In this document: positions 11,766 through 20,889 of the stretch, in pieces
Numbering within the stretch: the first letter of the stretch is position 1
Layout: every line of letters begins with the position of its first letter
Assembly: GCF_002151125.1 (NCBI RefSeq)
Contig: NZ_MDJZ01000015.1
Coordinates: 1-64,000 of the forward strand
Direction: 5' to 3'
DNA length: 64,000 nucleotides
Origin: Clavibacter michiganensis
GTDB lineage: Bacteria > Actinomycetota > Actinomycetes > Actinomycetales > Microbacteriaceae
Notes under the pieces: generated by a model
Told to the model about the DNA's origin: nothing
Seen by the model: the letters and a program-made list of their open reading frames with translations, nothing else
Database searches by the model: none
Made by a program: the position numbers and the translations under genes

Positions 11766-12148
11766 GCGTCCACCCGCTCGAGCGTGGCCCAGAGGCCGAA
11801 GCCGTGCATGGCGAGCACGTGCCGCTCGATCTCCTCGCGGATCCCCGTCGCGACGACCGCCCGCCCGTCCTCGTGCACGCGGAGCATCAGCTCGTCGGCG
11901 CGCTCCCGGGTGAAGCCGAAGTAGCTGCGGAAGACGTAGGAGACGTACGTCATCAGGTTGACGGGGTCGTTCCAGACCACGCAGCTCCACACGGGCGGCG
12001 TCGACGCGCGCTCGAGCAGGCTCGTGTCGGATCCCGTGCTCGTGCCGGCACCCGGGTCGCCCGCGGGCGGGTCGGCGGCCCGACGCGCGGCGGGCAGGAT
12101 GCGCGGGGCGTCGGCGTCGGCGTCGGCGTCCGCGGCGGTGGTGGTCAT
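11762..12148 (-). CDS. clpS: ATP-dependent Clp protease adaptor ClpS
   Basis: Adaptor that hands N-degron substrates to ClpAP/ClpCP. The core is VWSCVVWNDPVNLMTYVSYVFRSYFGF with the diagnostic NDxVN-type loop, followed by a helix with RVHEDGRAVVATG, where HEDGRA is the conserved ClpS signature. About 45 residues of low-complexity Ala/Asp/Pro sequence precede the fold, including a run of Ala-Asp from a GTCGGC repeat at about 12112-12129. The start at 12146-12148 has AGGAG four bases upstream and is preferred over an ATG farther out. Confidence 0.93.
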   Translation of the reverse strand: MTTTAADADADADAPRILPAARRAADPPAGDPGAGTSTGSDTSLLERASTPPVWSCVVWNDPVNLMTYVSYVFRSYFGFTRERADELMLRVHEDGRAVVATGIREEIERHVLAMHGFGLWATLERVDA

Positions 12149-12235
12149 CGCGCTCCTGGGGGTCGTCCCGGCGTGCGGCCGGGGCATCCATCCTCTCCTG
12201 CCGCGCAGGGCGCGGGCGACCCCGAGGGCCGGGCG

Positions 12236-12934
12236 TCAGGCACCGGGACGCACGAGCCCGCAGTCGTACGCGAGGATCACCGCCTGCACGCGGTCCCGCA
12301 CCTCGAGCTTCGCGAGCACCCGGCCGACGTGCGTCTTCACGGTCGACTCCGACAGGTACAGCCGGCCGGCGATCTCCTGGTTCGTGAGCCCCTCGGCCAG
12401 CGCCGTCAGCACCTCCAGCTCACGGGCGGTCAGGGGGCGCAGGCGCGGATCCGCGGCGCCCTCGCCGGTGCCGTCGGCGCCGCCCGTCGCCGGCATCGCG
12501 GGTCCGAGCAGCTCGATCATGCGCCGCGTCACCCGGGGCGAGATGGCGGCGTCGCCGTCGGCCACCGCGCGGATCGCCTCCATCAGGTGCTCGGGTCGCG
12601 TGTCCTTCACGAGGAAGCCGCTCCCGCCGGCGCGGAGCCCGGCGAACGCGTACTCGTCGAGGTCGAAGGTCGTGAGGACGATGACGCGCGTCGCCGGGTG
12701 GCGGGCCACGATCTCGGCGGTGGCCTCGATCCCGTCCATGCCGGGCATCCGCACGTCCATCAGCACGATGTCGGGGGCGAGCTCGCCCGTGCGCTCCACG
12801 GCCGCGCGGCCGTCGGCGGCCTCGCCGACCACCTCGATCCCGGGCTCGGCGTCGAGCACCATGCGGAAGCCCATGCGCACGAGCGCCTGGTCGTCCACGA
12901 TGAGCACGCGGACGGGGGAGCTGCTGTCGGTCAT
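12236..12934 (-). CDS. NarL/LuxR-family response regulator
   Basis: Response regulator of 232 residues. The receiver domain (1-125) has the acidic pocket VDDQ (about 14-16), phospho-acceptor Asp60 in [11 protein letters not shown] and the conserved Lys in FLVKD. A LuxR-type HTH lies at about 165-225 ([39 protein letters not shown]). The ATG overlaps the stop of the kinase gene, so kinase and regulator are cotranslated and form a pair. The upstream ABC exporter genes in the same operon are likely targets or partners. Confidence 0.93.
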   Translation of the reverse strand: MTDSSSPVRVLIVDDQALVRMGFRMVLDAEPGIEVVGEAADGRAAVERTGELAPDIVLMDVRMPGMDGIEATAEIVARHPATRVIVLTTFDLDEYAFAGLRAGGSGFLVKDTRPEHLMEAIRAVADGDAAISPRVTRRMIELLGPAMPATGGADGTGEGAADPRLRPLTARELEVLTALAEGLTNQEIAGRLYLSESTVKTHVGRVLAKLEVRDRVQAVILAYDCGLVRPGA

Positions 12935-14175
12935 CGGTCCTCCTGGACGCGGGGGCGGGGATCGGTGGGCTCGAGGGTCCGGGGCGCGTCGCCGGGACGG
13001 ACGTCGTGGAGCCCGCTGGGCATGGTCGCGAGCACGCGCCAGCCGCCGGTCTCCCGCCGTCCGGCCGTCGCGGCGCCGCCGTAGACGGCCATGCGCTCCG
13101 CGACGCCGAGCAGGCCGCGCCCGCTGCCGGGGACGGCTGGGACGACGGGCCCCGTGAGGTCGTCGTCCGTGACCTCGACGGTGATCTCGTCGGGTCGGTG
13201 GTCGACCCGCACCTCGACCCGGTCGGCGTTGGGCGCGTACCGGAGCACGTTGGTCAGCGACTCCTGCACGACGCGGAAGACCGTGAGCTGGCGTCCCGGG
13301 TCGTCGGGGGGCGTGCCCGTGCTCGTGAAGCGCACGGGGAGGCCGGTCGAGCGGAACGAGTCGACGAGGGCGGCGAGGTCGGCGTGCCCGGGCTGTGGCG
13401 CGCGGAGCGACGGCGCCGCGGCGTCGGCCGCGTCGGGCTCCTCCGCGAGGACGCCCAGCATGCGGCGCATCTCGGAGAGGGAGGTGCGGCCGGTCTCGGC
13501 GACCTCGCGCATCGCGTCGCGCGCCAGCTCCGGCCGGGCGACGGCGGTCGCGGCCGCGCCGTCGGCGAGCGTGACCATGACGGTGATCCCGTGGGCGACG
13601 ATGTCGTGGATCTCCCGCGCGATCCGGGTGCGCTCCGCCGCCGTGGCGAGCCGCGCCTGCTGGTCCCGCTCGCGGGCGAGCTGCACCGCGAGGTCGCGCA
13701 GCGCCTCGACGTAGCGCTTGCGGCCGCCCACGTTCGTGCCGATGAGCGTCGCGATGAGCATGGGGATGAGGTTGATGACCAGCACCGACGTGGCGGTGAG
13801 GTCGAGCGGGCCGCTGCCCACCGTCAGGGGCACGACGACCCCGGCGAGGAGCGATGCGCCGCCGAGCCCGATCCACGCGCGCCGCGACGATCCGTGGACG
13901 GCGACCGCGTACAGCGCCAGCGGCATGGCGCCGAAGTCGAAGGTGCCGGTGATGAGGGCGCTCGCCGCGGCACAGGCGCCGCTCACGGCCAGCACGGTGA
14001 CGGGCCGGACACGGCGCAGCATCAGGGCGGCGCCCGTGAGCACGGCCAGCACCACCAGCACGACGCCCGCCGCGGGCAGCCCCGACCTGCTCCCGCTGAC
14101 GGCGCCCGCGGCGATGGCCGCCCAGGTGTAGAGGAACGCGATGATGCCGTCGACCACCCGCGGGTGCCGCGCCAT
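12931..14175 (-). CDS. Sensor histidine kinase (NarL family)
   Basis: Membrane sensor kinase with about five N-terminal transmembrane helices, a HisKA_3 dimerisation domain with phospho-acceptor His in [13 protein letters not shown], and an HATPase domain with [14 protein letters not shown] (N box) and [11 protein letters not shown] (G box). No extracellular sensor domain is evident, as in intramembrane-sensing kinases linked to ABC exporters. The first ATG is at 14175, but family members usually have 20-30 residues before this point; a CTG codon at 14272-14274 in the same frame overlaps the permease TGA as CTGA and is a plausible non-standard start. Confidence 0.88.
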   Translation of the reverse strand: MARHPRVVDGIIAFLYTWAAIAAGAVSGSRSGLPAAGVVLVVLAVLTGAALMLRRVRPVTVLAVSGACAAASALITGTFDFGAMPLALYAVAVHGSSRRAWIGLGGASLLAGVVVPLTVGSGPLDLTATSVLVINLIPMLIATLIGTNVGGRKRYVEALRDLAVQLARERDQQARLATAAERTRIAREIHDIVAHGITVMVTLADGAAATAVARPELARDAMREVAETGRTSLSEMRRMLGVLAEEPDAADAAAPSLRAPQPGHADLAALVDSFRSTGLPVRFTSTGTPPDDPGRQLTVFRVVQESLTNVLRYAPNADRVEVRVDHRPDEITVEVTDDDLTGPVVPAVPGSGRGLLGVAERMAVYGGAATAGRRETGGWRVLATMPSGLHDVRPGDAPRTLEPTDPRPRVQEDR

Positions 14176-14270
14176 CCAGCCGCGGAACGCGCCGGGCGGG
14201 GTGGGCAGGCGGACGCCGTCGGGCGCGGCGGTGTCCGCCGCGCCCGACGGCGCCCGCCGCTCCGCGTCGA

Positions 14271-15104
14271 TCAGGCGTCCCGCTTGCGGGCGAGGATCGT
14301 CGCGGGCACGAGGATGACGGCGACCCAGCCGAGCATGACGAGCAGCGCCTGCCAGTACTCCAGCTCTCCGGGGGCGCCGGTGGCCATGCCGTAGAGGCGG
14401 TTGCCGGCGCTCAACGGGAAGTACGGTGCGAGGTCCGCGACCCAGTCGAGGACGCCGCCGAGCAGCTGGCCGACGATGGGCACGACGAGCACGAGGCCGA
14501 CGAGGGCGCCGATCCCCGCCGCGCCGTTGCGCAGCAGCAGGCCGAACCCGAAGCCCATCAGGCCGATGAGCACCACGAAGAGCACGCCGCCGAGCGCGGC
14601 GAGCAGGAAGTCGCCGTCCAGCACGTCCACCTCGGCGCCGGCGGACGCGAAGTACGCGCGGGCGATCAGGAGCGCGGCGGCCACCGCGATGGCGGTCACG
14701 ACGAAGGTCACGACCGTGTAGACGATCGCCTTGGCCGCGATCACGCCGAGACGGCGGGGAGCGGCGCTGAAGGACGAGCGGATCATGCCGGTCGAGTACT
14801 CGCCGCTGACGACCAGCACGCCGAGCACGCCGGCCACGAGCATCGACAGCGTCACGCCGCTGAGGCCCACCGAGACGAGCAGGTCCGAGGCGGGCACGCC
14901 GGGGAGCGACAGCTGGTCCCGGAGCTGGTCCACGACGAAGGGCGTGAACAGCGCGGAGAAGCCGGCGAGGAGGAGGAAGACGAGCGCGAAGCACCAGACG
15001 GTGGAGCGCAGCGTGCGGAGCTTGATCCACTCGGACCGCATGAGGCGGGCGAGCGTGGGCCGGCCGGTGGTGACCGGTGCGGGCGCGTAGGTCGTGGTGG
15101 TCAT
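14271..15104 (-). CDS. ABC-2-type exporter permease
   Basis: A 277-residue permease with six transmembrane helices. A cytoplasmic N-terminus [20 protein letters not shown] is characteristic of ABC-2 permeases, and a conserved [14 protein letters not shown] follows the second helix. The ATG overlaps the ATPase stop (ATGA). With the ATPase and the following two-component genes it forms one operon, a layout typical of bacitracin/lantibiotic-type stress exporters in Gram-positive bacteria, though the cargo cannot be read from sequence. Confidence 0.9.
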   Translation of the reverse strand: MTTTTYAPAPVTTGRPTLARLMRSEWIKLRTLRSTVWCFALVFLLLAGFSALFTPFVVDQLRDQLSLPGVPASDLLVSVGLSGVTLSMLVAGVLGVLVVSGEYSTGMIRSSFSAAPRRLGVIAAKAIVYTVVTFVVTAIAVAAALLIARAYFASAGAEVDVLDGDFLLAALGGVLFVVLIGLMGFGFGLLLRNGAAGIGALVGLVLVVPIVGQLLGGVLDWVADLAPYFPLSAGNRLYGMATGAPGELEYWQALLVMLGWVAVILVPATILARKRDA

Positions 15105-16036
15105 CGTGCGGTCTCCTGCTCGGTCGTGCCGACTGCGGCGCTGTGGTACTCGACGTCGCCCTGCGTGAGCGACAGGTAGGCGTCCTCGAGGGACGCGGTG
15201 ACGGGCGTGAGCTCGTGCAGCACGACCCCGGCGGACATCGCGGCGTCGCCGACCTGCGCGGCCGTGAGGCCGGTGATCTCGATGACGTCGCGCTCGACGC
15301 TCGTGACCACGACCTCCGGCCGGGCCACCGCCTGGCCGAGACGGTCGGCGTGCGGGGAGCGGACGCGGACGAGGGCGCTCGTGGCCCCGGCGACGACCGC
15401 CGCGACGGGCGCGTCGGCGAGCACGCGGCCGCGCCCGAGGACGATGAGGTGGTCGGCGGTCTGCGCCATCTCGCTCATGAGGTGCGAGGAGAGGAGCACC
15501 GTGCGGCCCTGGCCGGCCAGGTAGCGCGTGATGTTGCGCACCCACATGACGCCCTCGGGGTCGAGGCCGTTGACGGGCTCGTCGAGGATCAGCGTCCGCG
15601 GGTCTCCGAGGAGCGCGACGGCGATGCCGAGGCGCTGCCCCATGCCGAGGGAGAAGCCGCCCACGCGCTTCTTGGCGACGGGCTGCAGCCCGGTCATCTC
15701 GATGACCTCGTTGACGCGCGAGCGCGGGATCCCGTGCGTCGCCGCCATCGCGAGCAGGTGGTTGTAGGCGCTGCGGCCGGTGTGCACGGCCTTGGCGTCG
15801 AGCAGGGCGCCGACCTCGTGGAGCGGGGCCCTGAGGTCGCGGTAGCGGTGGCCGTTGACGGTCACCGAGCCGGAGGTGGGGCTGTCGAGCCCGACGATCA
15901 TGCGCATCGTGGTGGACTTGCCGGCGCCGTTCGGACCGAGGAATCCGGTCACCATGCCCGGCTGGACGGTGAAGCTCACGCCGTCCACGGCGGTCTTCGC
16001 GCCGTAGCGCTTGGTCAGGTTCTCAGCGACGATCAT
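15101..16036 (-). CDS. ABC transporter ATP-binding protein
   Basis: ATPase of 311 residues partnering the permease downstream. Walker A GPNGAGKST (about 37-45), signature FSLGMGQRLGIA (about 136-147; MG replaces the usual SGG), Walker B LILDEPVNGLDP (about 155-166) and an SSHLM switch region are visible. The C-terminal 90 residues form the extension common in ABC-2 exporter ATPases (NatA/BcrA-like). AGGAGG lies 8 bases before the ATG. It opens the exporter/two-component operon, with a promoter at 16087-16092. Confidence 0.92.
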   Translation of the reverse strand: MIVAENLTKRYGAKTAVDGVSFTVQPGMVTGFLGPNGAGKSTTMRMIVGLDSPTSGSVTVNGHRYRDLRAPLHEVGALLDAKAVHTGRSAYNHLLAMAATHGIPRSRVNEVIEMTGLQPVAKKRVGGFSLGMGQRLGIAVALLGDPRTLILDEPVNGLDPEGVMWVRNITRYLAGQGRTVLLSSHLMSEMAQTADHLIVLGRGRVLADAPVAAVVAGATSALVRVRSPHADRLGQAVARPEVVVTSVERDVIEITGLTAAQVGDAAMSAGVVLHELTPVTASLEDAYLSLTQGDVEYHSAAVGTTEQETAR

Positions 16037-16061
16037 GCGCGCTGCCTCCTCAGGGTGGTTG

Positions 16062-16080
16062 CGCGGGCCCAGCGCCCGCG
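16062..16080 (-). promoter_or_regulatory. 5' leader hairpin of the exporter operon
   Basis: CGCGGGC and GCCCGCG form a perfect 7-bp stem with a 5-base loop. On the minus strand it begins about 7 bases after the TAGCGT hexamer, so it would be the very 5' end of the exporter mRNA. It could stabilise the transcript or terminate reading from the aminotransferase gene. Confidence 0.4.
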
Positions 16081-16086
16081 GGATCA

Positions 16087-16092
16087 ACGCTA
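16087..16092 (-). promoter_or_regulatory. -10 hexamer TAGCGT, exporter operon
   Basis: A TANNNT hexamer on the minus strand about 50 bases upstream of the ATPase start, the only such candidate in the 129-bp gap. Confidence 0.35.
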
Positions 16093-16165
16093 GGGGCGGC
16101 GCCCGCGTCGCTGCGTCCCCCCTCCGGCCCCCGCCCGACGGTCGCGGTGGTACCAGGGTGCCGGC

Positions 16166-17371
16166 TCAGGCGGTCCCGCCCGCGAGGGCGCCGAGCCGCC
16201 TGACCGCCTCCTCGAGCACGTCGATCCGCTTGCAGAACGCGAACCGCACCAGCGACGCGTGCTCCGCGGCGAGCGGCGCGTGGCAGAAGGCGGACAGCGG
16301 CACGCCGACGACGCCGGCCAGCTCCGGGAGGCGCAGGCACAGCTCCCGGGCGTCGGGGAAGCCGAGCGGGGCCGCGTCCGCGACGACGAAGTACCCGGCC
16401 GCCGGGAGGTGGATCCGGAAGCCCGCGGCCGTGAGCCCTGCCGCGAGGACGTCGCGCTTGTGCCGGAGGTCGTCGGCGATGCCGTCGTACGCCGCGTCGG
16501 GCAGCGCGAGTCCCGTCGCGATGGCGGGCTGGAACGGGGCCCCGTTCACGAAGGTCAGGAACTGCTTCACCGCGAGGATCGCCGACACCAGCGGTGCCGG
16601 GGCGGTCAGCCAGCCGACCTTCCACCCCGTGGTGCGGAACGTCTTGCCGCCCGAGGAGATGGTCACCGTGCGCTCCCGCGCGCCCGCGAGCGTCGCGATG
16701 GGCACGTGGGGCGCGTCGAAGACGAGGTGCTCGTAGACCTCGTCGGTGACGATGACGGCGTCGTGCGCGACCGCGAGCTCCACGACGAGCTCCCGCACCT
16801 CGCGGCTGAGCACCGTGCCCGTCGGGTTGTGCGGGTCGTTGAGGAGGATCACGCGGGTGCGGTCCGTGATCACCCGGCGGAGGTCGTCGAGCCGCGGCTG
16901 GAAGTCGGGGGCACGCAGCGGCACGGTGCGGTGGATACCGCGGGCGAGCGAGATGAGCGCCCCGTACGCGTCGTAGAACGGCTCGAGGGTCACGACCTCG
17001 TCGCCCTCCTCGAGGAGCGCGAGCAGCGTCGCCGCGATCGCCTCGGTCGCGCCCGCGGTGACGAGCACCTCCGTGTCCGGATCCGCCGCGAGGCCGTAGA
17101 AGCGCGCCTGGTGGGCGGCGATCGCCTCCCGCAGCTCCGGCGTCCCGCGACCCGGCGGGTACTGGTTCATGCCGGCGGAGATCGCGGACCGCGCCGCCTC
17201 GAGCACCTCGGGCGGCCCGTCCTCGTCCGGGAACCCCTGCCCGAGGTTGATCGCCCCGGTCGCCGCGGCGAGCGCGCTCATCTCCGCGAACACGGTGGTG
17301 CCGGGCGTCCCGTCCGGCGTCAGCAGCATGGCCCCTCGGGCCGCGCGCACCCAGGCGCCGGGAATCGTCAT
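16166..17371 (-). CDS. PLP-dependent class I/II aminotransferase
   Basis: Fold-type I aminotransferase of 401 residues resembling kynurenine/methionine aminotransferases. Family signatures include INLGQGFPDEDGP, the NDPHNPTGTVL loop holding the pyridoxal-contact Asn, DEVYEHLVF, and the Schiff-base Lys in SSGGKTFRTTGWKVGW (about residue 250). An Arg near the C-terminus (LVRFAFCK) binds the substrate carboxylate. The ATG is weakly supported: CAGGAG lies 14 bases upstream. It is flanked by unrelated genes; substrate is uncertain. Confidence 0.88.
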   Translation of the reverse strand: MTIPGAWVRAARGAMLLTPDGTPGTTVFAEMSALAAATGAINLGQGFPDEDGPPEVLEAARSAISAGMNQYPPGRGTPELREAIAAHQARFYGLAADPDTEVLVTAGATEAIAATLLALLEEGDEVVTLEPFYDAYGALISLARGIHRTVPLRAPDFQPRLDDLRRVITDRTRVILLNDPHNPTGTVLSREVRELVVELAVAHDAVIVTDEVYEHLVFDAPHVPIATLAGARERTVTISSGGKTFRTTGWKVGWLTAPAPLVSAILAVKQFLTFVNGAPFQPAIATGLALPDAAYDGIADDLRHKRDVLAAGLTAAGFRIHLPAAGYFVVADAAPLGFPDARELCLRLPELAGVVGVPLSAFCHAPLAAEHASLVRFAFCKRIDVLEEAVRRLGALAGGTA

Positions 17372-17471
17372 GCGCCCATCATCCCGCTCCTGTACGGCTC
17401 GTCGACTCGCTTGCCGGACCAGACCCCGGCGAGGTGTGGAGATGCCCGTACCCCCCGTCTGCTCCTTGCTC

Positions 17472-17477
17472 TATGTT
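17472..17477 (+). promoter_or_regulatory. Possible -10 TATGTT of the island genes
   Basis: TATGTT lies 68 bases upstream of the lipoprotein start in an otherwise GC-rich gap; no clear -35 hexamer was found. Confidence 0.3.
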
Positions 17478-17544
17478 GCCGTCACTCGCTGCAGTCCGCC
17501 GAGAGCGGGCCATAAGCGTCGATTCGAACGACTATGAGGAACAT

Positions 17545-18093
17545 ATGCCATTCATCACGCGCGGGAAGCGTCGGGAAAAGGCGGGCGCCGCCACTGTGGT
17601 GGTCGGCTTGTCGGTGGCATTTGTCCTTTGCGGCTGCACCGATCAGCCGACCGTGCCCTCTGTCGCGCCGACGCAGTCGCAGTCCGATCAAGACGCCCGT
17701 ACATTCCAGGAGGAGTACGCGGCTTACGTATCCCTCGCTCTGGACTCGATCTCAGAGGACGAACTCAAGCCGCTGTTGACCGGTGATCTCCTCGCCGAGA
17801 GCGTCTCCGAGATTGACGATGCCAAACGGCAAGGAACCCATGTCATAGGCAAGTACACGTATTCAAATTTTGCGGTGACGGATCAAGGCACCGACACCGA
17901 GGGGAATTCGTACATGGTGGCCCAGGCCTGTCTGGATGTGACGGGATCGCGCGTCCGCGACAGCAATGGAAACGACATCACGCCTGCACGAGATCCCTTC
18001 ATATCCATGCAGCTCAAGGCGATCACGATTGATGAAGGCGCATGGCGAATCAGCGATGCGGTCCGCAATGACGAGGTGAAGGCGTGCGGATGA
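17545..18093 (+). CDS. Putative secreted lipoprotein, unknown function
   Basis: A 182-residue protein with a lipoprotein signal: basic RGKRREK, hydrophobic core, and lipobox LCGC with lipidated Cys31, followed by a Ser/Gln-rich linker. The mature part is about 140 residues of mixed alpha/beta character with no motif I recognise. GAGGA sits 4 bases before the ATG; an in-frame start farther upstream would lose the signal peptide. Codons are clearly less GC-biased than the neighbours (for example TCAAATTTT at 17865-17873). Its stop overlaps the start of the PKD-like gene (ATGA). Confidence 0.75.
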   Translation: MPFITRGKRREKAGAATVVVGLSVAFVLCGCTDQPTVPSVAPTQSQSDQDARTFQEEYAAYVSLALDSISEDELKPLLTGDLLAESVSEIDDAKRQGTHVIGKYTYSNFAVTDQGTDTEGNSYMVAQACLDVTGSRVRDSNGNDITPARDPFISMQLKAITIDEGAWRISDAVRNDEVKACG

Positions 18094-18983
18094 GGATTGC
18101 GGTTGCGGCGTCGCTGACGGTCGCCGCGGTAGCGCTTCCTGTCAGTTCAGCTCTCGCGGAGACAAGATCATGTGGGGCGCTCATGCCCAGCGGTGGCCAG
18201 TGCGCGTCGGGTCGCATACTCGGCAATGCCGTCGAGCTCAGCTCACGCAGCGATAAAGACCGAGGTGGAGATTCGGCTTCGCGTCCGATGGGGGCGGCTA
18301 AGGAAGCGCCCAGTGCGTCCGATGCGGTCCTGCCCCATAGGCCGCCGCCGCCGGTGGTGAGGGGTCGATGGGCGGCCGATGTGGATGTCCCGTGTCGACC
18401 GGGGGTGGGGGCGTGTCTGGATGGGGCGCACGCGTTCCTGCCGCCCGCGAAGGCTCCCACCAAGCCCGCGGATCCTGCCCCGGTGACGCCGGCCGCTCCG
18501 GGGGTGGGCTTGCAGGATGTGGCGCAGTTCGTGCCGCGGGATGCGTCAATCCGGTCGCAGCCGTCCGGGTGGGGGATCTTGGGCGCTCCGGTGAACCTGT
18601 TCACGGACGCGACCGAGCAGGTGGTGGACGGGACGTTGTTGGGTCGGCCGGCGCAGGTGCGGTTCGTGCCGGTGTCGTTCACGTGGGATCACGGTGACGG
18701 GACCAGCACGACGGTCCAGGGTCCGGGGGCGTCGTGGAAGGCGTTGGGGCAGCAGGACTTCACTGCGACGGACACGAGTCACGTGTATGGGACGGTGGGG
18801 GATCAGCAGGTGACGTTGACCATCGCGTACTCGCCCAGCTACCGGTTCGACGGCGGTGGGTGGCAGCAGATCGCAGGCACGCTCCCTGTCCAGGTCGGGC
18901 CGGTGACTATCCACGTCGTGCAGGGCTCCACGGTCCTGGTCGGCGGGGCGTGCGGGACACGGGACGCCGGGCCGGGGTGCTGA
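18090..18983 (+). CDS. Secreted PKD-like domain protein
   Basis: A 297-residue exported protein. A clear signal peptide ends at SALA-ET (about residue 24). A proline-rich, low-complexity middle (PHRPPPPVV; PAKAPTKPADPAP) leads to a C-terminal domain with SFTWDHGDGTSTTV and SHVYGTVGDQQVTLTI, the WDFGDG-like and HxYxxxG hallmarks of PKD beta-sandwich repeats. The last residues hold two cysteines. The ATG at 18090 overlaps the lipoprotein stop; an in-frame GTG six bases earlier is an alternative. It has no anchor, so it is probably released or bound to the lipoprotein partner. Confidence 0.72.
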   Translation: MRIAVAASLTVAAVALPVSSALAETRSCGALMPSGGQCASGRILGNAVELSSRSDKDRGGDSASRPMGAAKEAPSASDAVLPHRPPPPVVRGRWAADVDVPCRPGVGACLDGAHAFLPPAKAPTKPADPAPVTPAAPGVGLQDVAQFVPRDASIRSQPSGWGILGAPVNLFTDATEQVVDGTLLGRPAQVRFVPVSFTWDHGDGTSTTVQGPGASWKALGQQDFTATDTSHVYGTVGDQQVTLTIAYSPSYRFDGGGWQQIAGTLPVQVGPVTIHVVQGSTVLVGGACGTRDAGPGC

Positions 18984-19216
18984 CGCCAGCCGGGGCCGAG
19001 ATCGGCGGCGGGACGACGCGGTGTCACAGGCGGTGACGGGCCTCCGGCGCGTGTCCCGGCCGCGTACGCTCTAGCCAGCATGCGCGCCGTGCGGATGAGT
19101 GCCGAGCAGGCTGCTCGCGGACGCGGTCGGATCTCCGGCGGCGCGGTCTCAGGGCAGCCATAGAGAACGCTCAGACTCGCCCGGAATGCTGGCACCACCT
19201 GAGAGGAGCACCACCG
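18984..19216. other. 233-bp gap upstream of htrA
   Basis: No gene seen. It should hold the htrA promoter; TACGCT at 19063-19068 is a possible -10 but with a leader of about 145 bases. No strong inverted repeat noted. Confidence 0.3.
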
Positions 19217-20740
19217 ATGACGGACAGAAGCCACGGCGAAGACGAGCACGAGGGCGGCCGCGAGGTCGACGGCCGTTCGGACGGCTCCTCGGCGGGTGCG
19301 TCATCGTCCCCCGCCCCTCAGCCTTCTGACGGCGGATCCGCCTGGCCGGCCCCGGCGGGCCCCGCAGCCGCATCGCATCCCGCGCCGACGGGCGAGGACC
19401 AGCGCGACACCGTCGCCTACGGGACGGATCCGATGGCGGATCGCTCCTCGACCGCGCCCGTCGATGGCACCGACGGGACCCAGCCGCTCGGCAGCACGAC
19501 GACCGCTCCTCCCAAGAGGAAGCCGAACAAGGCCCTGCCCCTCGTCGCCATGCTGGCCGTCGGGGCCCTCATCGGCGGAGCGGCGGGCGGGCTCACCACG
19601 TGGGCCATCGCCCACGACGACGCGTCGACCGAGTCGGTCAGCCAGTCGCCCGCGAACATCACCGTCAACGACCCCGACGACGCGACCCCCATCACCGCGG
19701 TCGCCGCGAAGGTCTCCGGCTCCGTCGTGACCATCGACGTGGCCGGCGGCCAGGCCGGGGGCACCGGCTCCGGAGTCGTCCTCTCCAGCGACGGCTACAT
19801 CCTCACGAACACGCACGTGGTGACCCTCGACGGCCAGACCGGCGACGCCACCATCCAGGTCAAGACCGCGGACGGCGCGCTCTACACGGCGACGCTCGTC
19901 GGCACGGATCCCGTCGTCGACCTCGCGGTGATCAAGCTGGACGACGCCAGCGGGCTCACCCCCATCGAGTTCGCCGACTCGTCGAAGCTCAACGTCGGCG
20001 ACACGGCCATCGCCATCGGAGCCCCTCTCGGGCTCTCCGGCACCGTCACCGACGGGATCGTCAGCGCACTCGACCGGAGCATCCAGGTCGCCTCCTCGGC
20101 CGCGCCGCAGACCCCGGGCGACGGCAGCCAGAGCGACGAGACGCCGTTCAACTTCTGGCCGTTCGGCAACGAGGGCGAGGGCGGATCCGGCGGCCAGGGC
20201 GGATCCGGCGCCCAGGGCGGTCAGGGGGCCGCCACCATCAACCTCGCGGTCATCCAGACCGACGCCGCCATCAACCCCGGCAACTCGGGCGGTGCGCTCC
20301 TCGACGGCGACGGCAAGCTCATCGGCGTCAACGTCGCCATCGCGAACGCTGGCGGGACGAGCTCCACCGCGGGCAGCATCGGCGTCGGCTTTGCCATCCC
20401 GTCGAACCTGGCCGAGCGCGTGGGCCAGGAGATCATCCAGAACGGCAGCGCATCCCACGGTCTCCTCGGGGCGAGCGTCCGCGACGTCGCCGCCGGCGAC
20501 TCCTCGACCCCGGTCGGCGGCGCGTTCATCGCCGAGGTGCAGAGCGGCGGCGCGGCTGCCGAGGCCGGCCTGCGGCAGGGCGACATCGTGACGGCGTTCG
20601 GCAGCATCCCGATCAGCAAGGCGAGCGACCTCACGGCGCAGGTGCGTGCCCTGGCGGGCGGCAGCGACGTGGAGCTCACCGTGATCCGCAGCGGGCAGAA
20701 GCAGCAGGTCGACGTGAAGCTCGGCACGCTCCAGCAGTAG
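19217..20740 (+). CDS. HtrA/DegP-type serine protease with PDZ domain
   Basis: Membrane-anchored S1C protease of 507 residues for surface protein quality control. An acidic/proline-rich cytoplasmic N-terminus of about 95 residues precedes one transmembrane helix (about 108-130). The trypsin-like domain has the triad His in ILTNTHVV (about 200), Asp in VVDLAVIK (about 235) and Ser in NPGNSGGALL (about 357). A glycine-rich insertion (GGSGGQGGSGAQGGQGA) lies before the catalytic serine. A PDZ domain (about 410-505) ends the protein. GAGAGGAG precedes the ATG. An 18-bp terminator hairpin follows. Confidence 0.95.
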   Translation: MTDRSHGEDEHEGGREVDGRSDGSSAGASSSPAPQPSDGGSAWPAPAGPAAASHPAPTGEDQRDTVAYGTDPMADRSSTAPVDGTDGTQPLGSTTTAPPKRKPNKALPLVAMLAVGALIGGAAGGLTTWAIAHDDASTESVSQSPANITVNDPDDATPITAVAAKVSGSVVTIDVAGGQAGGTGSGVVLSSDGYILTNTHVVTLDGQTGDATIQVKTADGALYTATLVGTDPVVDLAVIKLDDASGLTPIEFADSSKLNVGDTAIAIGAPLGLSGTVTDGIVSALDRSIQVASSAAPQTPGDGSQSDETPFNFWPFGNEGEGGSGGQGGSGAQGGQGAATINLAVIQTDAAINPGNSGGALLDGDGKLIGVNVAIANAGGTSSTAGSIGVGFAIPSNLAERVGQEIIQNGSASHGLLGASVRDVAAGDSSTPVGGAFIAEVQSGGAAAEAGLRQGDIVTAFGSIPISKASDLTAQVRALAGGSDVELTVIRSGQKQQVDVKLGTLQQ

Positions 20741-20749
20741 CCGGCGACA

Positions 20750-20791
20750 CGGAGAGGGGCGGACCGGCGGATGCCGGTCCGCCCCTCTCCG
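20750..20791 (+). terminator. Perfect 18-bp stem terminator after htrA
   Basis: The arms at 20750-20767 and 20774-20791 are exact reverse complements, separated by a 6-base loop (CGGATG). There is no long T-tract, as is usual in high-GC actinobacteria. It isolates htrA from the glycopolymer genes. Confidence 0.85.
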
Positions 20792-20825
20792 TCTGCCCCC
20801 GGGCGGAGGCCGACGGGGAGGCTGG

Positions 20826-20831
20826 TAAACT
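20826..20831 (+). promoter_or_regulatory. -10 hexamer TAAACT, glycopolymer operon
   Basis: Located between the htrA terminator and the first glycosyltransferase gene, giving a leader of about 55 bases. The start codon has only a weak upstream ribosome-binding sequence. Confidence 0.4.
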
Positions 20832-20889
20832 CCTGCGAGGCTCGGCCCCGACAGGCCCCGGCCGCACCTCCCTCAAGAGATCGGCTCAG

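Larger units (their letters stand above)
17460..18990. other. Compositional island with two exported proteins
   Basis: This stretch, especially 17545-18250, uses A/T-ending codons far more than the surrounding genes, and both genes encode exported proteins without recognised function. No transposase, integrase, tRNA or direct repeats border it. Recent acquisition is plausible but not shown. Confidence 0.5.

Noticed and set aside
17460-19000. Mobile element carrying the lipoprotein and PKD-like genes
   Set aside because: No transposase, integrase, terminal inverted repeats or target duplications found.
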